64,000 nt of DNA, taken from Phytophthora hibernalis (lineage: Eukaryota > Oomycota > Peronosporomycetes > Peronosporales > Peronosporaceae). Of this stretch, positions 44,457 through 56,413 are shown piece after piece; position 1 is the stretch's first letter, and every line of letters starts with the position of its first letter. A program made the position numbers and the translations under genes. The stretch lies in NCBI GenBank assembly GCA_012656075.1, contig JAAKBF010000168.1, positions 1 to 64,000 of the forward strand. The letters are read 5' to 3'. The notes under the pieces were generated by a model. That model was not told the origin of the DNA. It saw only the letters and a program-made list of their open reading frames with translations, and made no database searches.

Positions 44457-47389
44457 ATGATCGAGGCGCAAGACGATGAAGCTGCAAGCCCCGAGTCAGC
44501 GCCGTCTCTCGGTAGCAGCGCTAGCCTCTGCAATAACAATGAGGAGCTAACGGAGACCGAGGAGCTGGAAGACGCAGCGTCCAGTGGTCGAGACGGAGCT
44601 AGTGCAGGCAATGGATCAGCTCTGGGAGCGCCGACGCCCGCCATGTCGGCCCGCGCGTCGGCCTTCCGTTTACTGGAGCAGTACTTCGAGGCGGACATGT
44701 TGACGCTCGACATGCTGCAGTTCCACAAGGACAAGTACGCCAAGCTGCACTCGTGTGTGCTGGCCACGTACAAGCACGAGAAGCAGCTCTTGAAAGACGC
44801 CAAAGCACTCAATCGAGACCTCCTGGGGGAGAAGATTCAGGTGGAGAAGCAGGCCATCCGCAAGGCCGAAGAGGTGGCTGCGTTCTCGTCTGTTGAGCGC
44901 GAGAAGGACCGAGCCCTGAAGGAGTTGGCCGAAGCCGTCGATCGAGACGCAGTCTTGAGCTTCGAGATCACCGAGCTGCAGCGTGAACACGCCGACCTGT
45001 TGGCGGAAAAGGAGGCGATTCTAGCTGCACACGCGCAGCTTATTGAGCCCGAGGTGCGACAGCTTACGACTGAGATTGCTGGGCTTACGGACGAGACCCA
45101 CCGCTTGACAGTGAGTTGACGAAGGACACACAGCGCAAACGGGAATACCTGGCGCGGTTAGACTTCTTACATCAAGAGAACGCCCGGCTGGAGCAAAGTG
45201 GCGCTGGCGAGACGAAGCGCCTAACTCAGCTTCAAGGCGACCCAGATCGCATGCAAAAGCAAGCAGACGTCGTCGCCCGAGCTGTGGCGAGCTTGGAAAG
45301 GAGAGCAACAAGGACAAAGCTCGCGCAGGGGAACTGCAGACTGCTGTTGAAACTACCGCTGTGAAGTTGCACGACGCTGACGAAGTGCAGCGCGAACTTG
45401 CACAAAAGTTGGAGGTGCACCGAGAGACGATTGACCAGCGCCAACGAGACGTGGATCATGTGACGCTGCATCTTCGGGAGGAGCAAAATGTCAATGTGAT
45501 ACGACTTGGCGAGAAGACACGGCTTGATATGCGCGCGAAAGCGCTTGAGATCGCTGGACGCCGCGAAAACGATCGATGTGGGAAGGCACAAAGACTATGA
45601 TCGCCTGAAGCGCGAACTCAAAAAGCAAATACTCATACTGGATGGTAACAAGGCGTTGCTACCTAACCTTCGGGCTCAAGTGGTCGATGCGCAGCATCAG
45701 GTGGCTGCACTGCGCTCAGAAAACAAGGATCAAGCGCAACGCCAGCTCGATGTGAAGCAGCAGGTCGATCTACTCATCGCACGCTTTTTGAAGCAGGAAG
45801 ATGGCGAGAAGTCTCAAAGCGTGGAGCTTGAAGCACTATCAACGCAGGTCACTCAACTTGAATCCGAAGTCGCGCAGTGGTTACTGGAGGAAAGCAAACA
45901 GAAAAAGTTGGTGACTATGCTTACTGCACAACGCGAGCTCAAGGCACGTGAAGCAACTTCAGCGCTGACTGCTGAGCGCCAAACCCAACAGGAACTCAAA
46001 ACGAAGGAGCTTGTCATTTTTGACTTGGCAAAGAAGTGGAACGAGACGACGAACCACCTGCGTGAGTTCTCTGCCCTGTACGACGTCGTCAAAAATGAAC
46101 GCAACAAATACGTGAATCTCATCCAGGCCTCAACCCAAGCTCTAGCAGAAATGAAGGAGAAGATCAAGATTCTTCACAATGAAGTCGAGGTGCTTCGTAA
46201 CGAATCCCTTGCAAAAGATAAGGCACTCGTGAAAGAGAAGCTGGCTCATGCAACAGCGCAGTGTTCGCGTGACTCATTGCGCCTCGATACCAACAAGTCG
46301 CACGATGCCTACCGAGCGAAGCAAGAGCAGGTTGAACAGCAAATTGTCGAGATAGACAAACTCAACGGCATCATTACGCACACGGAAAAGGAGTTGCTGC
46401 GATTGAAGAAGAAGTACGAATTGGCGGTGGATGCAAGGAATGGCACGGGTGTGCAGCTCATTGATCGTAATGACGAACTCTGCATTCTCTATGAGAAGTC
46501 TAATCTCCAGGAGCAGGCACTCGGCTCTGGTGAGACCGGGTTGACTCGCAAAGACCAAGAGATCCGAGTTCTCAAAATTCAGTTGGCTGATCTGCAACGT
46601 CAGCTTGAGAATGCACGAAGACAACTACCACACCTACCTGAGCTCGCTCAACGTATCCTAGCCATGCAAGAAGACGTGAAGCAGGAGAAGGATGTGACGG
46701 AATTACTTTGTCGCGACTTGGAAACTCCTAAGAACAACGATCGATGGCGCGCACTTGGTGGGGATGACCCCGACGAAGAGCAGCTTGGTGCTAAACTATC
46801 GTATTTGGAAGAACGCTATCATCGCAAGAAAGAACAGCTTCTCGAAAAGGAGTTGATACTAGAAGAAGTAACAGGTCTCTAATAAGCTCCGAACGCAAGC
46901 ATCTGCACGTCGAAGTGAGACTTTGGAGCTTGCCAAGCGAGTCAACGATTTTCAAGGTCGTATCAAAGAAACCACTCGTCGCATGATGGCTGTAGTTTCG
47001 GAGCTGTCGATGTACCAAGCTACTGCAATGAAGCTTCAGCAAGAAAAGCACGACGCTTCTGTTGATGTTGAAGAGTGCCAGAAGCGCGCACTTGCTGGAT
47101 GTGCTCCAAATGTCTTCTGCGAGCAGCAGCTTGTACGTCTACAGACGCAAAAACTCCATAGCTACGAGCTACGAGCTGCAAAAGAGCAGGCGAAGGCAGC
47201 GGCAGTGCATGCGGCCAACTTCCCAACCCAGTTCACTTACACGACTGCAGAGGCTCGACCAAATGCGTACATTCCGGAGGATTTGGGTATCCCGAAGCCA
47301 TACGGCCAGCAGGCACCATTCAAGCCCTCTCAACAGGGCACCACCATGCGCCATATTCGCGTGCCTCAAAACGGGATATCGAGATCTAG
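44457..47389 (+). CDS. CCDC146-like centriole/axoneme coiled-coil protein
   Basis: CCDC146 is a centriolar and microtubule-associated coiled-coil protein needed for sperm flagella in animals. Here the N-terminus is acidic. The family-specific FRLLEQYFEADMLTLDMLQF and AKLHSCVLATYKHEKQLLKDAK (animal: FQCLDELFSAGKLTGTKV, YTELHEILKSTQEKEIQLL) come next. About 750 residues of coiled coil follow. The C-terminal signature is PNAYIPEDLGIPKPYG, APFKPSQQGTTMRHIRVP, matching the animal PKPYGALAPFKPSEPGANMRHIRKP. Frames slip near 45110, 45320, 45590 and 46880. In the last codons, caaaacggg is probably missing an A, after which the stop at 47387-47389 gives the expected DIEI end. Consistent with a zoospore-forming organism. 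Confidence 0.82.
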
Positions 47390-47505
47390 TCAGCAGCTAT
47401 ACCATCATAATATATTGTTGCTTTGCCACGACGCAAGTCCAATATCTGGATCTGTGCTGCCCACCCAATTGTTGTCTACAATTGGTGAAGCTACAAATTG
47501 TAGTT

Positions 47506-49721
47506 TCACCCGCTTGCAGCACCGGTCGCTTGCTTGGTAAGTTTTTCCTGAGCTTTGCGTAGTCGGCTGTCCAAGTTGAGCACTTCGGACACGGACTCCA
47601 AAAGTTCACGTTTGGTCTTGTCAAGTTTTTGCTGTAACGACGCTTGCTGCTTTTCGAAGGCGCCAAGTAACTCAGCCTCTTTTGCCGCAGCAGCCTGTGA
47701 GGCAGCGCGCACCTCGCCCTGTAGCTGCACAATCGACCCTTTTGCACTTGTGAGCGTTGAATCTGTAGCGTGTAGCCGTTCGAATGCATCTTCAAGCTGC
47801 TGTTTGTGCGTGATCGATTCCGCTTCGGCCTGTAGAGCGCGGGTTTCCAATCGATCGCGCTGTTCGCACGCCTCTTTTGCTATTTTTCTTGACGGTTGGC
47901 ATGCTGAACCATTTCATATCGAGCAGCCATGGCTAAGGTAACAAGTCGATCCTTCCTTTCGTTTTCCTGTTCGTACAAGTTAACCAGCAGCAACCCGATA
48001 CGGAGACTCAATCAAAATCTATCTACCTTGGTGAGTGCAGCGACCTTCTTGATCTCTTCCGATAGCAAGAGCGATACATGGTCTCGTTCCTACAGTACCA
48101 AACCCATCTCAGGTGTTAGAGAAAGCAAGTCGCGGGTATCCTCTGACGAGACGACTTTACTCTTTTCAGGTCGTCTTCGCCTTCTTGTTGCGCTGCTAAT
48201 GTGCTGCTTAGATGCTGTAGTTCCAAGCACATACATTTCAGGTCGATAATACCCTTGCAGTCGCACATATGAACGAACCTTGTACATGTTGGTCATGAGA
48301 ACCACGCTCAGTTTTACTTCCTCGAATGCCTTACTGGTAGTAAGCATCAGGTCTTCCAACTAAACGTTTGACGCGTTAGAACCACAGAAATTAGCAGATG
48401 CACTCGAATACCAAAAACTATACCTTCTGTATCTTTGGTACAAACCATTTCTTTCCGTTCAGGTGGGCTCTCTTTTCCTCGTCAAATTTGGTTTGCAAGT
48501 GAGCCAAATCATCTTCAAGCTGCGAGTTCGTTAGCATCAGCTTTGAATTGGTGCTTTTCAACTCGACCACCTCCCTCTTGAGTTTTTGCATTGTAAAGTG
48601 CGCATCATCAACCAGAATATCAGACTTAGTCTCGCTGTTGGATCTAGTCGGGGACACAGCGCGTGGCTCGATCGCCCCAGCGCTCAAGCCTTCAACTCCG
48701 GCAGAATTTCGGGATTTTGATGTGACGCGCTCACGCTTCTCCTTGTGCAGGTCTTGCAAGGCCTGCATGAGAATGACGTAAACACATACAAATGCAAAGT
48801 CGCCATCGACACGTTAAGGTTACCATGATAAAAGTCTTGGGTCGATTCCTGCTTCCCTTGGAAATGTACGGGTGAAAAGGATATGTAAAGTTGCGTATCC
48901 CACGACGCCAGCGCATCTTTCTCTGATGTTGCATTGTTGCCAATGCCGAAGCCGCCATTTGCAAGAGCTTCTGGATTGCTGTAAAGACAAAAAGAACTGA
49001 GCGATGACTCATTGTGACGTACAACAGTACTAAGTACACGTTAGCTCACCCAACTTCAACGTCAAGCTGCTTCTTGTCCTTCACCAGGTCCTCCGAGATG
49101 TGACTCATGATATCGCGCCGCATCTCGAAGAGCTCCAAGACTAGCGCGGTCTGCTCCTGTTTGCCTCCCATCTTTTCCTTCTTGGCGCTTTTGTCCAGGA
49201 ATGTCTTGAGTTGATTCTACGTGTACAGTAGAGGTAGACACTCAACAACATTAACGAGATCGCACTGCAAAACGAAGCAGGCCACCTACCGTTTCCTCTT
49301 CGATCGGTGAATGCAGAGCTGGGTCCTTCTCGCCACGCTGACGCAGATACTGCACCCGGAAGTCCTGAAGCAGCCGTAAATCTGATCGCAGACACCGTAA
49401 ACGCGAGCCTTCAGCTTCTTCCTGGTGCTTCTGGGCTGAAGTACTTAGCAAAGACTGAGCGTAATGCGATCGCAATGCTCGACTGTGCTGCAGCTGAAGA
49501 TCGATGTGCTTTGCCAATGCTGTAACATCGCCACGCCAGTCTCCAGTCTTCTTGGCAAGCCGCAGCGCGTCCTTTCTCGCTGCCGCGAGATTGCTTCGGC
49601 CGCCGAAGGTAGACGCAGTCATAACGGCATCCTGCTGAACGCGTAGCGCTGCGGAGACTTCTTCGTTCAAGTCTTCGAACTTCTTGTGCAGGTCACTCAC
49701 TTGGCCCAGACTGCTCTCCAT
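47506..49721 (-). CDS. Multi-exon coiled-coil protein, unknown family
   Basis: The start at 49721 (MESSLGQVSDLHKKFEDLNEEVSAALR) begins a predicted chain of exons. They are 49721-49290, about 49216-49050, about 48979-48830, about 48760-48425, about 48360-48275 and a final block ending at 47506. Introns are short, with GT..AG borders visible by eye. The protein is mainly helical and coiled coil, with a Ser/Thr-Pro linker (AVSPTRSNSETKSD) and the final segment LRKAQEKLTKQATG. Frames in the last third do not join cleanly, so the exon map there is provisional. No diagnostic domain is seen. It sits next to CCDC146 (converging, 117 bp apart), but a shared cilium role is only a guess. Confidence 0.5.
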
Positions 49722-49999
49722 CGCTGCTTGAAGCTTCTGAACGACTAATGGGATGAACAGGCGTTCAGCAAACTCGGTGTGGATTAGATTAGACTACTTG
49801 CTACTGGTGTATGCTTCGATACCTCACCGTCATTAAATATCAACGCACGTACGCACTCGACGGCAGCTTACTATTCTTGCATGTCCGTCGAACGCGAAAG
49901 TGAAGGAGCGACGTTGTCTGGCTGGCACCAAATATGGGCTCAGCATCCAGACATGTGCGCTTGCTGGATCACCAACTCTCCTCGTCGTTCACCACGACA

Positions 50000-52900
50000 T
50001 TACAAAAATGAGGACGAGCTGAATGCATCCAGATCCTCGCTCAGCGTGGCATCGTGGAGCTCTACATCGTCGTCGCGAGACAGCTTCTCACGCTCCATAG
50101 CTAGCTGCGCAAGACGAACTCGTTCAGCTTCACGAGCACGCTCGTCACGAAGACGTTTCTCCTCAGCCAGCTTTACAGCCTGTTCTTGCTCGAACTTTCG
50201 ACGTTCTGTTTCCTCGCGTTTCTTCTCCTTTAGGCGCAGTTCGGTCTCTCGGCGCTTCAGAGCTTCCAGCTCATCTGTGCGTTCCTTCTCCTTCTGCTGA
50301 ATTTTCTGTTGGATCTTCTGCTGCTTGATCTGCTCCATTGAGCGCGCAGACAACCATAACGAGCTTGACTGATTGGCATTTGACTGAGGAAGTGGCGTCC
50401 CGTTTGGAGTCTCCTTCTTGGCAAGCATACTCCAAGCTCCACGATTCTCCACACGAAGAGGCTCAGCGCTTGAAAGCTGCTCATCGCGGATCTTTTTAGC
50501 GGCGTCACCTGCTCGCACGTCAACAAAAATGTTAGCACTACAGTAACTACCTATTGCAGGAACAAGCACTAACCGGAAGCAGTAGGGTCTAGCTGTGATA
50601 GACTCGGGGCACTTGCGAGCGGAGGTGACTGCATGGCATGAAGAAATAGCGTTAATTAATACGGACTGAGGCCACCATCAGCTACTATAACTCACTCGCT
50701 CAATTACAAATCACAAACCCACCCTTTCGAGAGGAGCGCCGCCGTCGTCGGAATCGGATTCACTATCGCTATCACTATCCGAGTCGGACGACTCGGAAGA
50801 GCTGGACGAACTCCCAGAAGAGCTTGCATCACCCTTCTTCGCACCGGCCTCCACGTCAGTCATAGCGGCATCTTGGTCACGTCGGTCAACGTTTTCACCA
50901 GATACAGCGCGAGCCACGCCAGAGGCATCACCATCGATCGCTGCCAGCGCGCTCTTAAGCTCTTCCTGGCGGTTTCGGATATTCAAAGCCGCCACCTTTG
51001 CAGACTTTAGCCGCTTATCAGCAGGTGCCATCTTGGACTTCTTAACCGGGCGCTTCCGCTTGCGACCAATTCCGTTTTCCTACAGAGGGAAAGCAGATAA
51101 CATTTAGTACTGGCAGCGCGGCTAAGTGGCTTGAAGAGGGGTGACATTCTTACCCTAACATATCCCTCCAGCATTCGCAAGCACCGGGTGTCGAACGCGT
51201 TGATGTCTAACTCTACTTCATCGTTCTCGTTAGCCAGCTTCGCTACCGGAACAGCTTCCGCAATAATTTGAAGGACACGGTTGATCTTGTCCTGTGGAAG
51301 TAATTTGATGTCGGCACTCAACCGAGCCTTATCCATTTGACTCATAGGCTCGTTGAGTTCCTCCTCCGTCAAATCCTCCATCTTAAACGGCCTGATCAAA
51401 AATAAACGCATCAAACAGAAAAGTTTGTTAGCACAAACACACAGCATCACGACATAAAATGTAGACGTGAAACGTACCTTGCAGCAGCCTTCATCGGCTT
51501 GGAATTCGCGGCCCTCGCCATACTCGGTTGGAGCTGCTCCAATGTCGCTTTCAGCCGTTCAATATCTTCCTTCAAGGACATTATCAACCCAGTTTCATCG
51601 CCAGACATACTCCGCTTGGTGTTGCCCTTCGTCCCCTTGCCTCCTCTGATCTTCTTCGAAGAGTGAATGCTATCTGATTTCTTGGACTTCAACCCCGAGA
51701 GTTTGTCCCTGGTGGACAGCTTGATGTTGAGACCTTTGTATCGCTTTTCGAAGTCATCCATGAGCTTGCGAGCGTATATATGTACTTGGCTGTGAGCTGC
51801 ATTGTAGAGCATCGCGTTCCGGAATACCAGGCGCACATGATCAGCAAAATCTGTTGGGCTGTCGTAAAAGCCAATTTCCAAGTTGCTCCGTACAGTTCCA
51901 AGATCCATTGGCTCCTTGATTACATGGAAATAGTCTGGAATACCCAGTGCGACCGGATCCACAGGTGCCATGAATGGTGCCGACTTCGGGTTAGCCATCA
52001 CGCCCTTGAGGACACTAAGGCACTTCTTCATGCTCATGGGGGCATGATCCAGCTCGAGAATATTGTCTTCACGAAGATGAGCAGGAATCGAGCGTTTCCG
52101 CTCCGATCGTCCTAACACCAACGACGGCGACGAATAGTCCGACATCGGGGTCCCGACCTTACGTGGCGCCACAATAGTAGGACCAGCTAGCGGGGTCATG
52201 ATCCTGGTGGCATCCACATTCGCTGTTATAGCTGATACTCCTGGTGCAGAGATCGACAAAGCCTTCACTTCACGCTTCACTGCGGGCGTAGCCGCCCGCG
52301 CCGACCTCGCTCGCCGCGGGAGCGCGCGCTTCGGCGGGTCCTTCGGCTTGTAGACCTTGTACAGACGGAGCTCGCTCGTCTCCTTATCCATAAATCCATG
52401 CAGCGTGAACTTGCCGAAACGGTTTTCGCCCAATCCAGAAACGACGAACTGCGACGGGGTGCCAGCGTCGTGGACAAAGCGAATCTCCACGTCGGTCTCC
52501 AACACGGTCTGGTGTTTGCCCTTGACGGCCTGGATTTGGAACGACCCGCTGTACTTTCCCAGGAAAGGCATCGCCGACCGCACATTCGCATCCGTTTCGT
52601 AGCCCAAGTAGACAGGAGACACCTGGGTAACGGCGGCATTCGTCGTACTGGACGAGCGTGCAAGCGCCAGGCCGGATAAGGACGGGTGCACGCTGTCCGC
52701 CGCGCCGGCACACGTCTGGATCGACACGTCGTCTTGCGACTTCATCTCGAAGGGGCTTATGATTCCGTTCGGGCCAAACGCCGCCTCGCTCATGCCCCAC
52801 ACGCCGGACCAGACCGCGCGCTTGTCTTGGATGTAGTACTTGCCGACGAGCAGCGGCGCGTACTGTAGCACTTCACGCGGAAGGTCGGGCACCGGCTTGT

Positions 52901-53198
52901 TGTCCTTCTTCACAACAGCATCGTTCTCCTGCTTGACGGCTACCGGGGTATGGTTGTCGGTCTTGACGGCTACCGGCGAAGGATTGTCGGTCTTGACGGC
53001 TACAGGCGCATGGTCGTTGGTCTTGACAGCTACAGGCGCATGGTTATCGGTCCTGCTGGCGTTGCTGGCATCTTTGGCAGTAGGCGTAGTGGACACAATC
53101 GTCAGTTCCTGCTTGATCGTCGCGGACGCTCCGTTGCTGCTGCAGCCATTGGACGTGGGCGCGGGTTTCTGCTGATGCTGCGCCTGCTCCACCATCAT
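50000..53198 (-). CDS. BET-type bromodomain protein with ET domain
   Basis: A chromatin reader. Exons after the large first one are 51391-51154, 51079-50723, 50628-50574 and 50511-50000, all with phases that join. One bromodomain (near 52035-51740) contains FHVIKEPMDLGTVRSNLEIG and the acetyl-lysine Asn in AMLYNAAHSQVH. A canonical ET domain follows in the second exon (PMSQMDKARLSADIKLLPQDKINRVLQII...DELDIN-type acidic end, LEGYVR). A Ser/Asp acidic run (SESSDSDSDSDSESDSDD) and a basic coiled-coil tail (IQQKEKERTDELEALKRRETELRLKEKKREE) come next. Before the bromodomain is an unrecognised beta-rich domain of about 180 residues. The ORF stays open upstream to 53729; the ATG at 53198 is my choice but uncertain. 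One bromodomain plus ET is the plant/protist-style arrangement. Confidence 0.85.
52930..53055 (-). repeat. Four 30-bp repeats encoding a decapeptide
   Basis: Four consecutive 30-bp units encode DNHAPVAVKT-like decapeptides, with variants NDHAPVAVKT, DNPSPVAVKT and DNHTPVAVKQ, in the linker before the beta-rich domain of the BET protein. Each unit carries a VAVK lysine motif, which could be an acetylation or SUMO-type site, but that is inference. Confidence 0.85.
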
Positions 53199-53729
53199 GA
53201 CGCACACGTGCACGCTGTTGAGGTCGCCTCGGGGCGTGCCCGAGGTGGTCCACGCGGTGGCGCTGTCGCTGGGGCTCACCACTTCAATGCGCGCCGTCTG
53301 GAACACCGCGTCCTTGTCGCCTTTCGCCTTGTCTGGCTGCACCACCACCTCGTCCCGAGGCTCGTCCAGTGTTGGGTCGCCTATGGCTGCTGCGGCGGGC
53401 GCCTGCGTGGGCGGCCGAGAGGAGGAGGAAGAGGCTCGGAGACCGCTGGTCTGCGGGCTTTGCTCTCTTTGAGGAATGACCCCAAGTTGCGCTTTTTGGA
53501 CAATGACTCCGGAGTGATGGTCACTCCAAAAGAGGGCGCTGTATTCGAGGGGAGCCTCCTGCCACCGCTCGACTGCTTTCGAAAATGACTGAAATCGTTT
53601 CCCAGAAAACGAAGAAAGAAGAACGGCCGCAGAAAAACCTCGGCGACTGAACAGGTCACTTGCGTTCACTATGCTCCACCAATAAAACCTCGACAGCATC
53701 ATATCGGATTTGACAGGAAGCCCCGTCAA

Positions 53730-54812
53730 ACCCGATCGAAAACTTCGCTGTTTTTGGCAAGAAAGATGCCTCGAGACCGCTAAAAAGATCCGGCTGGCTT
53801 TTACAGCTCGCTAGACGGCGGCGATGCAGGCGGGTCGGCACGGAGAGGTATTATAGCTGCCTGCCGCTGCTGCTCGTCGCGCTGTCCCGCTACGGCCTCT
53901 GCCCGTCAGTCGCATGCCACCGACGTCACCACAGGCGGCCGTTTGGGAAACAAAGGCGCAAACTGCCGCAAAGCACTTGAACTCAGATTGAAACTCCTCC
54001 CAGCCCGCGGGCCGCCTGCAAAAGATTGCACCGCAAATTATCAGTCCGAGCTGCATAGGTTACTCACATGCTGCAGTCTTTTCGATGCATACCTAAACCC
54101 ATTTCGCGTCCAGAAAAAGCCCGCCAACCCGTCACCATCCATTTGCGTTGCGTACCCAGCAAAGAAGCAACGGCTCGAGAAGGACCCAGTGAGCCGTCGC
54201 ATTCACGATGGCAAGCGAGCGGTGAGTTGAAGGCACTCAGAGGCAGGTGCAGGTAATTCATACTGCTGTCGTCACCACCGACAGGAAGCAGCGCAGATCA
54301 GGAAGAACAGCGGCTTCAAGTGCGGAAGCAGGACACGACATTGCGGTTCACGTCCAAAAACTACCAGTCACATGTCGCCACGTACAGGGTTACGGTGTTC
54401 TTATAGAGGGAGTTCTCTGCACAAGAACATATCATGTGCTGGAATCAATCCGAGACGGTGCGATTGTGCCATGATGGCACTTCATCTCATGGCGCCAGCG
54501 CGACCATATTTATAAATGGACAGGAGCAATGGTGCTGCTGCTTCGGCAATTATTAATACCGGTACATGTAAGCTGCGGCAAGGTACGGTACCCCTAGGGT
54601 ACCCTTTGCTGTGAGTCAAAGATCGCGCCGCTTGAGCAAAGATTTCTGATTAGTGCCCAAAGTCTTCCATATCTTTCGGATCTTGTCGGCAAGATCAACA
54701 CCCTCGGTCCAATTTTTAAAGCGCTGCAACAATTCGTTGCTCATTTCCATTGTAAATGGGGCTGCTTCAACACAGCTAGAATTCACTGTCGTTATAAGGA
54801 TGACGTGGACGT
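53730..54812. other. Upstream region of the BET gene, no other gene
   Basis: No reading frame here shows a recognisable protein. Near 54595 there is a palindrome-like run, ggtacccctagggtacc, perfect except for one extra base. Together with the end of the acyl-CoA dehydrogenase gene it flanks AT-rich sequence. The stretch presumably contains the promoter of the minus-strand BET gene. Confidence 0.4.
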
Positions 54813-56398
54813 TCAGAAGGCGTTGCGCACGAGGTCCTGCACCATGTTCTTGTGGTGCGACTCGTTGGTGCCGCCACCGATCTCCAGCAGCTTTGAATCG
54901 CGCCAAAGTCTCTCCACATTGTACTCGCCCACGTAGCCATAGCCGCCTAGGGTCTGGATGGCGCGGTCCGCCACGCGCTTCGCCATGTCGCCGCAGTAGA
55001 GCTTCACACCGTCCGTGTCCACGCGGTTACCAACCGAGTCCAGCTTCAACTTCCTGTAGACATGCACATGAAAGGGTTAGCATCAGTAGCTCTCCAATGC
55101 ACAAACGCCACCTCATTTCGTTGCCAAGTCAACCCACCTGGCCGTGTTGTACACGTAGGCACGTCCAGCCATATACTCTGCGTAGGACTCGGCAATGTTC
55201 TTCTGGATCTGTCCAAAGTTGTTCAACGGCTTGCCGAAAGCTTCACGTTCCTTGGCGTAGTTGTTCATGACCTCTAGTGAGCGTCGAGCGATGCCGAGAC
55301 TCATGGCAGCCAGCGTCACACGCTCAATCTCGAGGTTGCGCATCATGCAGATCACGGCGCTGCCCTCTGTGCCCACAACGTTCTCCACTGGCACCTCGCA
55401 GTTCTCAAACACCAGCTCAGCCGTGTTGGACGCGCGCATACCGCACTTGTCCTTGATTCGCTGGCCTAGTGAGAAGCCTTCGAATCCTTTCTCCACGAGG
55501 AACGACGAGAAGTCCTGCTTGGCCTTGCCAGTGTTGCCAGTTCGGGCATACACCAAGAAGGTGTCACCCAGCTCCGTGTCATTCAGAGCGCCGTTCGTGA
55601 TCCACATTCTGAGCATGAACAACGCACGTTAGACAGCTGTACCACGTGCTACAAAATAGAGAGGAAAATCCAACGTCGACAACACTTACTTGGTGCCATT
55701 CAGCAGGTAGAACTTGCCACACTCAGATTTCTTCGCCGTCGTGCGCATACCCAGCACATCCGTGCCGACAGAGGGTTCACTCATAGCCATCCCGCATATC
55801 TTGGCACCAGAGCAGGCACCAGGCAGGTACTTTTCGCACTGAGCGCCCGACGCATTGCGTGCCACATTGTTCACGAACAGCATCGAGTGAGCCAAGAAGG
55901 AGAGACAGAAGGCCGGGTCACTGGACGAGAGCTCCTCGTGTGCAATCACAGCTGCAAGTGCGTCCATCCCCGAGCCGCCGTACCTGATAGAACAGCAATA
56001 TATCCACAATATTTCAGCTCTTAGCACCTCAACGCAACGCAAAACTCTTCCAAAAGACGGACTTTTCCGGCGCCGTGATGCCCAGCAGTCCGAGCTCCCC
56101 AGCTCTCGGAAGAGCTTGACGTTAAACTTCTCTTCACGGTCGTGTTCGAGAGCTTGTGGGTCCACTTTTGTCTTCACGAAGCCGGCGAGCATCTCCCGCA
56201 ACGCGCCATGCTCTTCCGTGGGCGTGAACAGATCCAGATCCGTGCTGGATGACTGTTTGCACGTAATTCTTCATCAATACCACAGATTACTCAGTTGACT
56301 TCGCTACAAACACGCACCAATGAGCGGGCGAGGCCGCGGTCGGCCGCAATACACGCGCGGCGGGCTGCAAGAAGCGGGAGACGGAGGTGACGCAGCAT
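54813..56398 (-). CDS. Isovaleryl-CoA-dehydrogenase-like acyl-CoA dehydrogenase
   Basis: A mitochondrial FAD enzyme that oxidises short acyl-CoA, most like isovaleryl-CoA dehydrogenase of leucine breakdown. Exons are 56398-56318 (MLRHLRLPLLAARR, a mitochondrial presequence), 56252-56063, 55983-55690, 55608-55138 and 55053-54813. Signature segments include KICGMAMSEPSVGTDV, KMWITNG, KCGMRASNTAELVFENCEVP, REAFGKPLNNFGQIQ, and RAIQTLGGYGYVGEYNVERLWRDSK. It ends with LLEIGGGTNESHHKNM (flavin/CoA binding). The catalytic base Glu is plausibly in LEIGGGTNE-type or EYNVER segments but not assigned with certainty. The second exon needs one extra G in ctggggagc near 56100 to keep frame. The start codon lies 15 bp from the CEP131 start on the other strand. 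Confidence 0.88.
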
Positions 56399-56413
56399 TT
56401 TGAGCGATTGCGA

